64,000 nucleotides of DNA from Isoetes taiwanensis (taxonomy: Eukaryota > Streptophyta > Lycopodiopsida > Isoetales > Isoetaceae), in the NCBI GenBank assembly GCA_021234155.1, contig JAJEKV010000059.1, forward strand, positions 3,844,571 to 3,908,570. The letters run 5' to 3'. The notes beneath the pieces were generated by a model, which made no database searches, was not told where the DNA came from, and saw nothing but the letters and a program-made list of their open reading frames with translations. This document shows, in pieces, positions 10,497-23,288 of the stretch; within the stretch, counting starts at the first letter, position 1, and every line of letters begins with the position of its first letter. The translations under genes and the position numbers were made by a program.

Positions 10497-11730
10497 GTAA
10501 CTTCTTAGGCATAGCTATGGTGTTAGATCATTACAACATTCAATAGTAAAAGTTCTTGCACCAATTTTCTCTTATAGCATGTACTTCCAACAACAAAATC
10601 ATTAGTTTGGGAATGGTTGCGGATATAATGGATGCATCTGCAAAAAAGCATAGGATCGGGAGCGAAATAGAGGAATATCTTTATCGTTCCATTCTAGGTT
10701 TTCCCGTGCAAGATCGCCTCTGTTTTTATGCTATTTCTTTCTTTGAAAGTGTGGAACTAAACTTCGATTATTGTTTTCTCTGCCGATAAAGGGATTTTAG
10801 GTTCTTGCTTTCTTTGGAATTTTTGGATAACAAGAACCTAGTTGTAGATTACCCTTGTTGTTTATGCTGAGAAAGACATAGTTACTAGAGCTCTATAGCG
10901 GCCTTGAGAGATGACAACTTCGATATTTTGGCCCCCGGTAAATGACAAATGTGTTTTTCTTTTATATATTACGTTCGAATCTTGGAGGATTATCGTCGAT
11001 TTTTGGACATACTTTATTGCTTGGCATCCGGTCTCTTTCCTCGACCCTACAAAGCGATAATAACCGATAGACATATAAATATGAGGGCAACATAAGGTTT
11101 CCATGTCAACCTGAAGAATCCATAGAAATTCAGAAAATGGCATGAGATTTTTTTTATCTGGGATGTTTTGATCCAAATATGTCCTTTTGACCATATTTTC
11201 TCCAACTATATCCATCTTCCAGATGAGACTCATTTTCTTGATCTGAGTTTGTCAGCCCCGAGGATGGCTTTCTGTAACAAGGAAAGGTAAGAATTATAAC
11301 TTTGAAACAAACAATGCATGTTTATTGTGAAGATCTAGAAACTGAATGAGAGAGTTACAAAAGCAGAACTAACATTGTCTACAGATGATTTTCTCTACAA
11401 ACTCAATAAGATAGTTACAAACACTAATTATAAACACTAATTATGGACAATTGTGCATGCTAACCATGGCAGGGCTGATGAGATGAGATGTCAGGATGCA
11501 GAAAACATTGCTACATAGCCATAGACATCGCTAAATAATAAATATCTTGAAGGCTACTGGCAAATAGGGGATCTGGATGTGCTTTATTAATATTGTAAAT
11601 ATTTCTAGACATGGCATGCTAGCAGAACAGAAGTCAGACTGCAAAGGACCCTCAGATCTGGACATTACAGGTGAATAGTGTATTATTTAGAAACAGGGGA
11701 CGTACTAAGTTGTTTTGCACTGTTCTTTCT
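10497..11730. other. Intergenic, no gene recognised
   Basis: No further ALAD exons were found. A 123-residue open stretch on the minus strand (10862-11233) has no recognised motif and is probably chance. The CTAATTATAAACACTAATTATG area near 11425 is a short local duplication. Confidence 0.45.
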
Positions 11731-12145
11731 TTACCTTTTCTTGGAGGGGCAGCATTCAGAAGCTTCCAGAGCATTTCTCTCTTCAACCGTAGTAGAGCCT
11801 TGGATATCCTCAGGGGAGGATTCCCCTTGAAGCTTCATTCCATCTTTTTGGACCATTATCCTCTTATCTGTTACTAGATCTTGTTCTTTACATACAGTGG
11901 CTTGGATCCTCTTAGCAGAAATGGAATTGAAAAGGCCTAATAACTTGTCGAGGCTAGACACCATGGCGGCTGCAACTCCAACAAAATCTTTGCCTCATGG
12001 CGGTGCATCGCATAACTGGATCAAACAGGAAGCTAGCAGGCAATTCTCTCAGTTTCTCATCGAACTTCTTCATTATATGCCATCCCTGCCTAATTTCTCT
12101 TCTCAAGTCCTCTTCATTCTTCACCATTTCATGTTCTTTCTGCAT
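11731..12145 (-). other. Possible decayed coding fragment, unidentified
   Basis: Two minus-strand frames read protein-like. 12145-11954 gives a charged, probably coiled-coil stretch (EHEMVKNEEDLRREIRQG, then KKFDEKLRELPASFLFD). 11964-11731 gives SSLDKLLGLFNSISAKRIQA followed by a polar Glu/Lys-rich tail. A frame change of one step joins them near 11960, so it may be one exon with an indel or two exons. I do not recognise the family. The long plus-strand frame over the same bases (11897-12286) looks like its shadow. Confidence that this was ever coding is low. Confidence 0.3.
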
Positions 12146-12929
12146 GCTGGACCTTCAGTTTCTACTGTATGTCTGACAACAGATGAATCTGGGGATGTGC
12201 GTAAGCAAGATAATTTGATAAGGTTTCAGATTAGAGAAACTAGGCCACGAAATGGCCTGCAAACTTCCATGTTTCCCGATGTCTGAATGTTACATGTTTT
12301 CCACCTTGTAGGGCCATTAGTAGGCGTGTTTATTTTAGATTCATTGGGACTGTTTTGCCAATATGACTTTGCCTGCAACAAATCTGCTTTGCCATCAAGC
12401 CAAGGAGCCCAACAAACTTACCTGAAGGTACAAATTTCTTTTAACAGTGTTCCTTCCTGTTGTCTAATTCATTGATGTTCTGTTCCAATCTCTCTTTCGG
12501 CTTTGCATACTTGATGGGACAAGGCAATTGCCAAGTATTTTTCTTTAAGATAGGTTGCTAAGAGCAAAGGTGTTTCCAAGACTGACGTCCTTAAAATAAA
12601 TAAAAGTTAGATGCATTTAACCATTTATGCTATTTTGACCTCATCTAGTATGATATTTATTTGTGAGCTAGCATCTACACAAAAACTGGTTTTCTCTAGT
12701 TTAGGCATACTATCATTTCACCACAACGTAAAGTTTGGGTAAGCAATTTTGCCCCCACTGCGAATCCCATCCCGACACGTGGACTAAACTCGAATGCTTC
12801 TGGTCTTCTTGCGCCAAATGTTTACTTGCATTCCGGCAGTTTTTACCTACATTCTTGCTCTTTTACCAGCATTTTAACTGTTTTTTACTTGCAGATTTGC
12901 AGAATTGCTCCTACTCAAAGCTTCACGTA
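12146..12929. other. Intergenic, nothing recognised
   Basis: No repeat, RNA or protein family recognised on either strand. Confidence 0.45.
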
Positions 12930-13020
12930 ACAACAATTTCATTATAGTTTCAATTCTGCTGTGTTAACACGAGGATGCATGCCTAACACAGCAGAATTGA
13001 AACTATAATGAAATTGTTGT
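12930..13020. repeat. Perfect 37-bp inverted repeat (foldback hairpin)
   Basis: The left arm (12930-12966, beginning ACAACAATTTCATTATAG) and right arm (12984-13020) are exact reverse complements over 37 bp. They are separated by a 17-nt loop (12967-12983). There is no mismatch or bulge, so it is young, actively homogenised, or selected. No TIR-type target duplication is evident and the flanks are single copy. Confidence 0.95.
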
Positions 13021-13076
13021 ATATAGGAACTGTACTGATACAAGAAGCAACTTGAGGTGGGGTGGGGTGAGACGTT

Positions 13077-13147
13077 GATAGCCTTTATGGTCTAGATCCT
13101 CATGCATTCAAGATAGCCTTTATGTTCTAGATCCTCATGCATTCAAG
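13077..13147. repeat. 35-bp tandem duplication
   Basis: GATAGCCTTTATG-type unit at 13077 repeats at 13112 with a period of 35 bp and one substitution. Two copies only. Confidence 0.9.
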
Positions 13148-13665
13148 ACGTTTATATCTTCTATCCTTTGTCACTATCTTAACTTTATAACTCTACAAGA
13201 AAGGGGGTTGATACATTTCGTTGTGATTTATTAGCTTTGTTACAAATGAGTACTTCATACCTAACAATTGGTATATATTGAATAAATAATGCCTTCATGT
13301 GGTATGTTCAAGGCCGCATTTAAATGAGGGCCCATGCAATGTGCTTGGTCAATTTCACACTGGGATTCTCTTATATCGTGTCGTCATGAATATATCGTAA
13401 TTGAATGTCATAAGAAGACTGAGTCTTGTCGTTGCCGCCAGTTGGATGCAACCATTTCGGTTGTTGTTGGGCAAGATTCTAGACTCTTGAGGTGTCAGTT
13501 CCAAGTTCTCCTCAAATTGCAAAACTACTTTCAATATAGTTTGTATCTAAAATAAATGCTAGCATAGTTGTTAGGAACTCAGACTTGCATGCTTTCCTAA
13601 ACACTTGATTGGGTTTTTCAAATGTTTTATAACCATATTTATATAAAGTTGTTGCAAGGGCAGAA

Positions 13666-14039
13666 TGTTACAACGCCCTGGAAGGGGCCAAGTTTGGCTA
13701 CCATGAACCCCCTGGATTCCCCACTCCTCGAGTCCCTTGGACTCCCCACGCCAAACTTGTGTTGATCCCCTGGATCAATACTGCAACATCGTGCAGTTCT
13801 CTAATCATTCCCAGAACGATTCTCCATGCCTCCCCTTCTTGAGATCCATGATCTCTTATATAGGGTACCTACTCTTGTGGCATGCCGCCATGTGTATGCA
13901 TGCATGCATATGGACTTTTGGAGTCTCCTTATGCCACTTGTCCCTTAAACCTTTAATCCTTAGGTTTAATGGTCCTATGACCTAGGGACCAACATATGTA
14001 TATAACATATGACTTAGGGCCTAACCTATGTTCGTAACA
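13666..14039 (-). repeat. 3' LTR of the LARD-like element
   Basis: 374 bp, TG...CA bounded, about 95% identical to 23289-23667 by eye. Most differences cluster at the outer end: just inside TGTTAC and around the CCTGGATCAAT stretch. Confidence 0.93.
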
Positions 14040-14056
14040 TACCTCCCCCCTTCAAA
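14040..14056 (-). other. Polypurine tract of the LARD-like element
   Basis: On the minus strand TTTGAAGGGGGGAGGTA lies immediately before the TG of the 3' LTR. That is the expected site of plus-strand DNA priming. Confidence 0.85.
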
Positions 14057-14094
14057 TCCTTGGTCCCCAAGGATCATGGGAGTATGTGTATCTT

Positions 14095-14320
14095 GAAACC
14101 CATTCCTTGGGTCACCCGGTGACCATGGTTTCACCATCTAGTCCATTTGAAACCCTTTCCCTAAATCACCTCGTGATCATGGTTTTGTCTTCTCGTCCCT
14201 TCAGAAACCCGTTCCTTGGATCACCCTGTGATCATGGTTTCATCCTCTAGTCCCTTTCGAAACCCGTTCCCTGGATTTTCGAAACCCGTTCCCTGGATCA
14301 CCCTGTGATCATGGTTTCAT
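14095..14320. repeat. ~62-bp tandem repeat with a hairpin in each unit
   Basis: Four units begin GAAACCC-TTCC. Each contains a short inverted repeat: GGTCAC-CCG-GTGACC (14110-14124), ATCAC-CTC-GTGAT (14165-14177), GATCAC-CCT-GTGATC (14219-14233 and 14296-14310). A partial extra unit lies at 14275-14290. The G-C pair of unit 1 is replaced by A-T in units 3 and 4. The array lies just inside the polypurine tract. A further hairpin ATCCTTGG/CCAAGGAT lies at about 14056-14074. Confidence 0.85.
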
Positions 14321-17300
14321 AGCTCATTCTTTAGCGGACGTCCTACTTGCCATCCCTGATGCAAGTCTACTAATTCTTTAGTTTTAGGTAACTGACCTCA
14401 TATTGACTCCACTAATCCTTCCGTGTTATCAAGGGATTTTTTGAGTCGGATGAGGATTTGGTACATGTACACTTCACTTTCCCATGTGGCCTTGGGAAGT
14501 GGTGATCTCGCCACAAGATCTAGTACTCGCAATACTCTTATTGCCGCGACCTCCGAATCACGAGTGTCTAGAATCGCCTCGGGAGTTACCTCGAGCTAAG
14601 GGCTAGAATCTTGTCACAATCTTTGGACAACATTGCTTTCTTGAGTTGACTTATGCGGAATAGGGTGCACTCCTAATCCATTCATAAGTTCTAACTCAAC
14701 TCATATCTTTGTCTTCATTGACCCTTCACGAGTCCGGCATATTGGGACATCTATAACTAATGGTCTCAAGGTTCTTACCTTGCCACTAGTATTATAATAC
14801 CTATTTGGAACTTTTGCGTCTATTCTTACGCCAAGAACCCTGGGTTCTTTATGACACATGTACCAACTTTTTGGACTAGAACAGAGGCCCACTTTATCCC
14901 TTCGTTGACACTTAGTGCAACTAAGTACCTGGTGCTAGTCATGTGAATTCACTAACCTATGTGAATTCAATATTCTTGATCCCAGATCTAAGAACACTAT
15001 GCTACAAAAGACCCTGCTTCTTATAAGCAATACAGTGGTAATGACCATAGACTCCCCCAGAAATCTAATTAGAAACAAGATTCTAATAATTGTACCACTC
15101 ACACTCTGATCATTTATCAGAGATTTTTTGCAACATTAACCCCAGGTTAATCCTTGCATTTCTAGAGACCTTGCTCTATAAATACCCAGTACACCAATTA
15201 TGGCTAATCATGATTCTAATTGGATTCTCTATCACAACTCCCATAGTTGATTCTCTTCCGCCAAGCAGCTCAAGAATCCTTATATTCATGTATACTACTT
15301 TGATAACAAGTAGTAATGGTTCAGACTCTGCCCTTTTAGGTCTCCATGGCATGCCTGGCCCTGCCAGCATAACGCCATTCCTCTGGAGAAACTTTCTTCC
15401 TAAGTCTGACAACCTTCATATCTTTATTAGGTGAACTCTTTCCTCAACAATTTTGGGTTCCACATTCACATTCCAGTTTGTGACCCCTTTTTCTTAGGGT
15501 AGAATAAGCTAGGAAATCCTTTTCCTCCCCCTTTCAAAAAATCAAGCAATCCTTTGCTTTTGGAAGTGAATTCTTAAAGTCATATGCGCTTGACATAGAA
15601 CTTATCTATTACTCAGCTTGAATAATATACTAATAGGAGTTTTGGCCACTCTCTAAGCCCTGCTTATAAGAGTTTTGACTATTCCCTAAATTAACATATG
15701 GTGGTGTTCCTAGTCAAGCCTCACTAGAACCCAAATACCTTGCCTTGCAAGATTGAGCAAGAAGACCTTTAAGTCTATGCTCACACTCTTTCTATAGAGC
15801 CAACGGTTCTAACTACCTTACTTCTTGACTTTGTTGGCTTCCATAGCTTAACCCCCCAAGTAATGCATCATCAATTCGAAATTTGATTTGCAAGCCCAAC
15901 CAACGCATTGGCATAGACCACTTCCAGGTCTCTTACATGCTTAATTTGTGGGGTACTTTGATGCTCATGCCATATTAACTCTCAAAGATCATGATTCTAG
16001 TAGATTCCTCATCAAGGAACTACTCTCTCACTTGACATAAGTCACTAGACTTTGTCATTATTAGCTCTAAATGATCTGTTCAATAGGCATCATCGATCTC
16101 CTAGGGACCATTGCGTCATAAGTGAAGCACCATTATGCTCCATCCATACATCAATCAATATCTGTTCATACACATATGTGTTTGATGTTAATACAGAGTT
16201 TATGCAAAAAGCCAAGCAACTCAGTTTAACACGATTAATTGGCCTTGCAAACTCTAACTTATAGAATTACATGGACCTTGGTTTCCACCACTTCCTAAAT
16301 GATATCACCATGTTTTCCATACAAGAACTCTCATTAGAGGTTCTTGTTGTGCTTAGCTTTGCTTTTCATGCTTTGACTTAGAGCTAATCCAAGTCATTCT
16401 CGACTTTGCTCAATAGCACAATCCTTATGGTTGCATCACATGACTTACCTAAGTCAACTGCAACTTTAATTGGTCCACCAGTACCACAGCTTCTTGACCT
16501 CGTCAAAAGCTTTTCATTGTACTAACCCCTAACTCATACTTGAACTTCATTCAAGATTCTTATGGGGCTTTGATTTCCCAGAATACACTTTCAACCATTG
16601 GCAGCCAAGCCAACAAAATTTTCAACCTCAAGACACTCTCAAAGGGTGAAACTATTCTTATACGGCTTGCCCCTTACTGAGATCCTCTCCCGAAAGTGAA
16701 TAACTCTTATCAATGGGAAATTCATAATTATTAGGTTTGAATTATGTGCCATAAAGTCAATTTCCTTGACTACTTGTTCTAACACATATTCACTGCTTTG
16801 CCAATCTATGGCTATAAGGCATAATATACATCTCATAATACCTATACAAGCCCAGCTTATATATTGCGGCCCATATGTTTTACCCCAAGCCCCGCTTGAA
16901 CATACTGGGCAATAAGATGTATTCACAACTCCTAGTTGTGTATAGATGTAGGAATATAACTTTACTAACATTCTTGTTTCCAAACAAGAGATATTGAAAT
17001 TTTCTAACCAATCTCAGTAACTTAGTTTGAACATAGGTAGTTTATATGGAACTACACAATCCAATCAATCATATTGTAGCTTGATTCATCCTTGGCGTCT
17101 TTCCAAAGATACCCTTCCCAGAAGAACCCCTTAAAATGACTAACAAGTTGCTTTGCAATAACTATCTTACAGTTTCTACCTGATAAGTTCTCAACCTTAT
17201 CGATCGCAGCAACTTGTGATACGTAGATCGTTAGCTAGCATCTTTAGCTATAGTACTTTTAAACTATAGATTCCATGTGTAGATGTTCATCTATGGAGGT

Positions 17301-18640
17301 TATTTTCTTGACCCAACAATCGCAGATTGTATATGTTCCTTTGGAATTTTTCAAAGGAATACCTCAAGCTAAGTTAATTTGTTGCCACTTTCCTTTATGC
17401 AACCAAGATCCTTCTTGTTGCTTATAGAAAAGCATATACAAGGCATAAAACCTTTAAATCCCTTCAAAATTCCTCCCTAGAATTCAAGGACCTTATTCTC
17501 AACACTTACCACGTGTTGTTATTCCCAAGGGTTACTATGTTCCAAGGAACTAGTCAGAACTTCCGAGTATCCACAATATTTCCCAAATATTGTGCACTTC
17601 TAGCCCAAACCCTAGGTCGTGCACTAGTGACCCCTTGAGTCAATAGTAATATATCCGTCACCAATTCCCTACAAGGATTGGTTAAAGGAACATGCAACCT
17701 TGTACCACCCTACCCAGTAGAGTGAGCCAATGATCCCAGATCAAGTGGTTATCACGGGCAACAACATTCGCATTGGACAAACTACTTACGCCACACTACC
17801 CAGTAGTGTGCGTCAACTGGGCATGATCCCAGATCATGACACCCTATGATGCACTCGTTGAAAGGGATCTTTAGAGGGCAATAGCGCTTTTGTTAAAGCA
17901 TAATTTCTCTTAGTTCCCGAACGTAAAGACACTCTTCAAAGAATCATCTTCAAAGAATCATCCTAGATATCAAAATCAATCAACTAATTTTAAAACTCAA
18001 AGCTCTAGGGGTCTTATGTTAAGCATATTCACATGCTCCGGTATGACCCATCTCCATGTGGTTCGTCTATGTTCCACTCTTGAGCCCCAGACTCCTCATG
18101 GCGAAACCACCTAACACTCTTGGAGTGCTATACCAATGTTACAACCTATTTTCCTTTTCGGCAAACCCGGTTTGCAAGAATGCGATAGGTGGTACTACCA
18201 ACAAGTGCCCTTGGCCCTTGTTCATTACTAGTTCAACTAGTACCAACATTAGCTAAAATCGTAAATATTAACTAAGGTAAATAACAACCCATTAAAACCT
18301 CCCCTTTAATTTTTTAATGGTTGATAGCGAGGAACAAAATCCGATTTCTTTAATGGGCTGATAATGGGTCACGGTTACCTTAACAAAAATCACGAGAATC
18401 GAAAAATCTCGGAATCACGAAGTCGTGATTCCGTACTACCGAGGATCGAATACTCCGGGCTGCTCTATTTTCGGATTGCCACGAAATTTGGCGGGTAAGC
18501 ATTTCGACCCCAAGCGCTCTGCTCGCGTAAATTTTCAGCTCAAAGCCAGAGCTGTTTTGCAAAATCCGTTTTTCGGGCCCCAAACATGATTTAGCAAGCC
18601 ACGCACGAGAGTAGCTGCTACATCGATTCACATCAAAAAT
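14321..18640. other. Non-coding interior of the LARD-like element, 3' half
   Basis: Short open frames only, none with retroelement motifs on the element's (minus) strand. Unit spacing is irregular and no tandem repeat dominates. Confidence 0.6.
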
Positions 18641-18734
18641 GATGCCCACATCCTCCTTAAAATCCCGTAAAAACCCCTCAAAATCCCCTTTTTAGGTGGA
18701 ATAGCAATGATTTTTTAGAAGCGGGGGGTTTGGC

Positions 18735-19290
18735 CACATTCCCCCCTTTGTGATTTTGTAGATTAGTATCCTCTTATTTGAAGTTTTTTTTTTATATCCC
18801 CCATTGCCATATGCAATGTTCATACCCCATATCCTTTTCTAGCAACAATCCCCCTTTATGATTTTGTAATTTAATATCCCCTTACTCGAAAATTTCTTCA
18901 TTTATACCCCATTTCGAGATATGCAATATTTATACCCCATTTCGTGCAACTAATATTTATACCCCTTTCCTCAACAATCCCCCTTTTATGATTTTGTAGT
19001 TTCATATCCCCTTACTCAAAATTTTCTCCATTTGTACACCATTTCTACATATGCAATAATCGTACCCCATTTCATGCAACCACTACTCATACCCCTTTCC
19101 TTAACAATCTGCCTTTATGATTTTGTAATTTGATATCCCCTTACTCAAAAATTTCTTCATTTGTACCCCATTGCATATATGCGTACCCCTTTAAAACAAC
19201 CAATGTTATGCGTACCCCTTTAAAACAACCAATGTTCATACCCATTATGATAACAATCCCCCTTTGTGATATATACTCTCATATAAAAAT
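18735..19290. repeat. C-rich minisatellite, ~130-bp period
   Basis: About four degenerate units, each starting AACAATCCCCCTTT (18844, 18974, 19104, 19250) and containing GATTTTGTA, ATATCCCCTTACTC and ATATGCAAT. Array lies just inside the left 23-bp inverted repeat. Confidence 0.85.
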
Positions 19291-19299
19291 TCTTTTCGG

Positions 19300-21469
19300 T
19301 TGTCTTTGTTTCTACATGCAATGTGTTCCCCGTTTCCATATTAAACAATCCCCCATTTCCATATGCAATGTTTTAGCATGTTCCCTATTTCTGCAACCCC
19401 GCCTTTGTATTTAATAGACTAGTATCCTCTTATCATGGCATCCTCTTATCACGGCATGTTGTCAATGTCTATAACTTGTAAGATCTGTTTCTCGACTAAT
19501 ACCTATTGTTACCAAGATTCACTTCTCATTTGCTTAACGCTATAACATCATATATACCTAACAATTTCTCACTTTACCAAAGATTTCATCTTCCTTATTT
19601 ATTGCTAGACAAATCAAGTATGCGTTAAAGCTGACCCAAGGACCTGTTACGTTGGATGTGGAAATAAGATGAATGCCTATTGTTTGGCAATGGCTGTAAC
19701 AAAAATGTGCAAATTGTAACTCCAAATGGAGTTGCAAATCCAATGTTGTGCATCCCACTGTTGTGTGAACATTTGAACGGATATTTAAAAGCAAATTGCA
19801 GCATCTGAAACTAGTATCAGATATTGACCTGCAAATTAGAGCAGAGCGGCTTGAGCTCACAATTGGGAATAAGGATCGAAAATTACTATACTTTTCGAGC
19901 TTAAGACTTTCTGGTCGAATTTGCAAATCCCAGCAAAGTCTCTTGATTGAACCAATTTGCTCTGCTCCTGCACAGAAGTTTAGCTTCAGTTTCAATACAT
20001 ACTCAGAATGTGAATAGTGATTGCAATTTAAGCCATAAACCAAAGTATAATTAAACTGTTAAACTTCTAAGATGCACATTGCAAAAGTATGCATACCTGC
20101 ATGCAACAGGCGGATTGTAAAAGGAAGAAACAGGCAGACTGTAGAAAGAAGGAACCACAGTGAATCCAAAATTTGAGGTTTGCCATTATTACGTTAGAGC
20201 CCAGCTTGTTTGCTAAATCAAATGCATTAAATGGCATGCTAATAAATTATAATGGCTCCTATTGCAGCAAATAAGGCCAGCCCATGAGCACTACAACTGC
20301 ATGAAATGAACTCTCGATCTTAGCATAAAACAATTAACTATCAAGATCTCTGTGCCAAGATCTATTGTGCAACAACAAAGAGGAACAAATTAAAGCGCTG
20401 AGAACCTGCTTGCATGATGTGGCCAAAGAAGAGAGGATGCAAAGCAGGATTCCAGAATAATTTAGTTATGGTTGCAAACTAGATGGCCATGGCATGCAGA
20501 ATAAATGGGCCTCAGGCAAAGAGATTTTTCAATACAAATAACTTGTATACCTTGTTAACTAAGCCTGTACAACACGTGCAAGGACCAGATTTGTTAGGAC
20601 TGTACTAAGCAGAACTGCCAGAGGTGTCTGGTCTAAACCATCTGTAACTCAGTGCTGTACAGAAAGAGACATTGGAACTTGCCCAACTTGAGAAAAGCAG
20701 CTATGTAGGATCTAAAGGATGAGCAATGCATCTGCAGTGATGGTTCCCACTGCCCTAAGTTACCAGTGTAATTTTAAACATGCAACATAGTAACTCTTCC
20801 AGAATCGTTAAATATATAGAACCTAGTTTAATGCTAGAAAAAAAGATCAAACCTGGCACGGTGCCTTCCATGTATTTGAAGCATCAATTCGAACTGTAAT
20901 TACAGGTCTTGCATCCAGCTTATCCAATAACCCTTTTATCGCCATGGCCTTGCAGCAATAAGCCATAATAGACAAATCATGTATGCCAACAGAAAATTAA
21001 AGCGACAAATTCTTATATGCCAGCATCTAGTCGATTTGCAAGGCATCTAGCCAGATCTTCTATCAGATCTCGCCATAAAACACTGGCCAACACAAATTCG
21101 GCCATCTCAGATATGGGCAACTATTTTTGTATCAGAGAATGTTGAGAACGACTTCCATAATTGAATTTAGCCATAGAAATGCATGTCATCTGACCACCTA
21201 ATCTCCAAATATATGAAAAGAATGGAAAACTCTGGAGTTCGCACTGCTTCTCATTAAGATCCGGTGTTCTTAAAAGATGCCCTTCCAAAACAGAGTCTGG
21301 TCGAACAGCCGGCCACGCCAAGGTTAAGGAAGGACAAAGCCACATCATAGAAACAATACGATAATCGCCATGCGCTCTTAAGAATGGACTGCCGGAACAC
21401 TGACGACAAAACCTATTCGGCAAAAGCGAGAAATAAACTCGAGCTTGCTCGGCAAAATGGCTTAAATAG
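19300..21469. other. Interior of the nested segment, nothing recognised
   Basis: A 161-codon minus-strand open frame at 19558-20043 shows no known domain and has an overlapping plus-strand frame. No transposase motif was seen, so the segment would be non-autonomous. Confidence 0.5.
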
Positions 21470-21546
21470 AAAAAAAAAATAGAAGGCACAACATTAAAAA
21501 AAAAATAGAAGGCACAACATTAAAAAAAAAATAGAAGGCACAACAC
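21470..21546. repeat. 26-bp tandem repeat, three copies
   Basis: Poly-A run followed by TAGAAGGCACAACATT; units start at 21480, 21506 and 21532. Confidence 0.95.
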
Positions 21547-22432
21547 CCTTATTCTAGAATGTTCTAAAATCCCTTGGTATAGTGCCTCTCAAAACCAACA
21601 TAGCAATTAGAAATTAACAAATTGTTTGAAAATAAAAAGATGGAGGGTTGTTTTTCTATATGTAGTTTACTTGTCGGGTTGCCCATGGCCGCAATCCATC
21701 CGAGTCATATTAGCTAACTCCATAATTATGTCATAATTGATGGCGTGCCTTTGCCTCATGCGGCAGCCCTCCAAACATTATCTAATTAAGGCCCCTTTAG
21801 CTAAGGTTTTAATAGATTTCATATTAAAAACCACTTTCCGTAGCTAAGAGATTTATTTAGCGCCATTAAAGTGGATTCTTATAATTACGTCTTTCCAGCT
21901 TAAAAATTCATATGGTTCATTTTGCAAGCGCCTATAGCACTTATCAACTAATTTCTAGGCTAGTCCCTTCTCCGGGGAACAAGCCCATATAATTATCTTA
22001 ATTATTTAATTACAAAAGAGATATTTATTCTTTTTAACATTTCTTTTCAAGCAATGCCGGTTTTATACATATATTCCGGCCTTCCACCTTTTCCCAAAAG
22101 TCCCCTTGTGGAGATGAGATCTTAGAAGGTCCAAAGCAAAAAGAATTTCAAAACATCGGTCAAATGATGGGCGACTAAGAAACCTTTCGCCAAAACCCTC
22201 TTCATGGGGGGAGAGGCCGATGGTCCTTATATTGCACAAAGGTCTAGGGCACTCTAGAATGTTACAAAATGACCTTCACATACATAGTCATTAACTTCTC
22301 AAAACCAATCTAGCAATTAAGAACAACAAATTGTTTGAGAATAGAAGGATAAAGAAAAAGAAAAATGCAATCCCTCCATTATGCCACCATTACTCCTACT
22401 AAACCTACTACCCCATTTCTTCTCATCCCACG

Positions 22433-23000
22433 TTCTAAATTGCCATCCCCATTACTCCCTCGTTACCCCTATTAACCCTGACTAGCCCATTTCTCGTTAT
22501 CCCCCATTCTTCATTTTTTTTAATAGACATCCCCATGTTCTAAATTACAATCCCCATTACTCCCTCATTACCCCTACTAACCATGACTACCCTATTTCTC
22601 GTCATCCTCCATTCTCCATTTTTTTGTAGAAATCCCCATGTTCTAAATTGCAATCCCCTATTACTCCCTCAATTACCCATAGTACCCCTGACTACCCCAT
22701 TTCTCCTCATCCTCCATTCTTCATTTTCTATAGAAAATCCCCATATTCTAAATTGCAATCCCCCTTACTCCCTCATTACCCCTACTAACCATGACTACCC
22801 CATCCATTTCTCCTCATCCCCCATTCTTCTTTTTTTAGCAGAAATCCCCATGTTCTAAATTGCAATCCCCTTATTACTCCCCCATTACCTCTAGTACCCC
22901 TGACTACCCCATTTTTCCTCATCCCCCATTCTTCATTTTTTTACAGCAAATCCCCATGTTCGAAATTGCAATCCCCCCGTTACTCCCTCAGTACCCCTAA
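22433..23000. repeat. C-rich minisatellite, ~105-bp period
   Basis: Six units starting TTCTAAATTGCAATCCCC (22433, 22537, 22640, 22747, 22852, 22959), each with ATTACTCCCTCATTACCCC, GACTACCCCATTTCTC and CATTCTTCATTTTTT. Distinct from the 18.7 kb array, but C-rich on the same strand. It lies inside the right 23-bp inverted repeat. Confidence 0.93.
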
Positions 23001-23275
23001 CATAGAACTAGAATCCCCTTCTCCACAGGAAATTATCCTTTGTTCGTCAATTCCCCATTTCCAAAAGGGGGTATTTTAAGGAGGATGTGGGCATCGTTTT
23101 TTATGTGATTTCACATTGGCTTCTCAGGTCCCCAGGAGCCTGAAGAACGATTCTAAGGCCAAACCTTTGCACTTCTTGGATGCTCCAGAAATTGCTCTCA
23201 AGTTCTGCTCTCTTAACTCTCAAAGTTCGCTCTCTTAAGCTGCGGCCTGACCTCGAACCCAAACATCAAACTTAG

Positions 23276-23287
23276 GCTCTGATACCA
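23276..23287 (-). other. Primer binding site, initiator tRNA(Met)
   Basis: Minus strand TGGTATCAGAGC, complementary to the 3' end of plant initiator tRNA(Met), one nucleotide from the 5' LTR. Confidence 0.92.
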
Positions 23288-23288
23288 A

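Larger units (their letters stand above)
18641..23095. repeat. 4.45 kb segment bounded by a perfect 23-bp inverted repeat
   Basis: 18641-18663 (GATGCCCACATCCTCC...) is the exact reverse complement of 23073-23095. Weaker pairing continues outward (TCACAT-AAAAA). No clear target duplication flanks the pair. Inside each end lies a C-rich minisatellite. It may be a nested foldback or TIR transposon within the LARD-like element, or a foldback created by internal rearrangement. Confidence 0.7.

Noticed and set aside
11897-12286. 129-codon plus-strand frame
   Set aside because: Opposite strand has the more protein-like reading; no motif in the plus frame.
12930-13020. Canonical miRNA precursor
   Set aside because: Perfect arms lack the mismatches typical of conserved miRNA foldbacks and no known miRNA sequence was recognised; kept only as a hairpin finding.
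10497-13665. Remaining ALAD exons
   Set aside because: Looked for the conserved downstream blocks (the Y-T-D-V-x-L-D-P and V-K-P-G regions) in all frames by eye and found none.
19558-20043. 161-codon minus-strand frame inside the LARD
   Set aside because: No retroelement or transposase motif and competing frames on the other strand.
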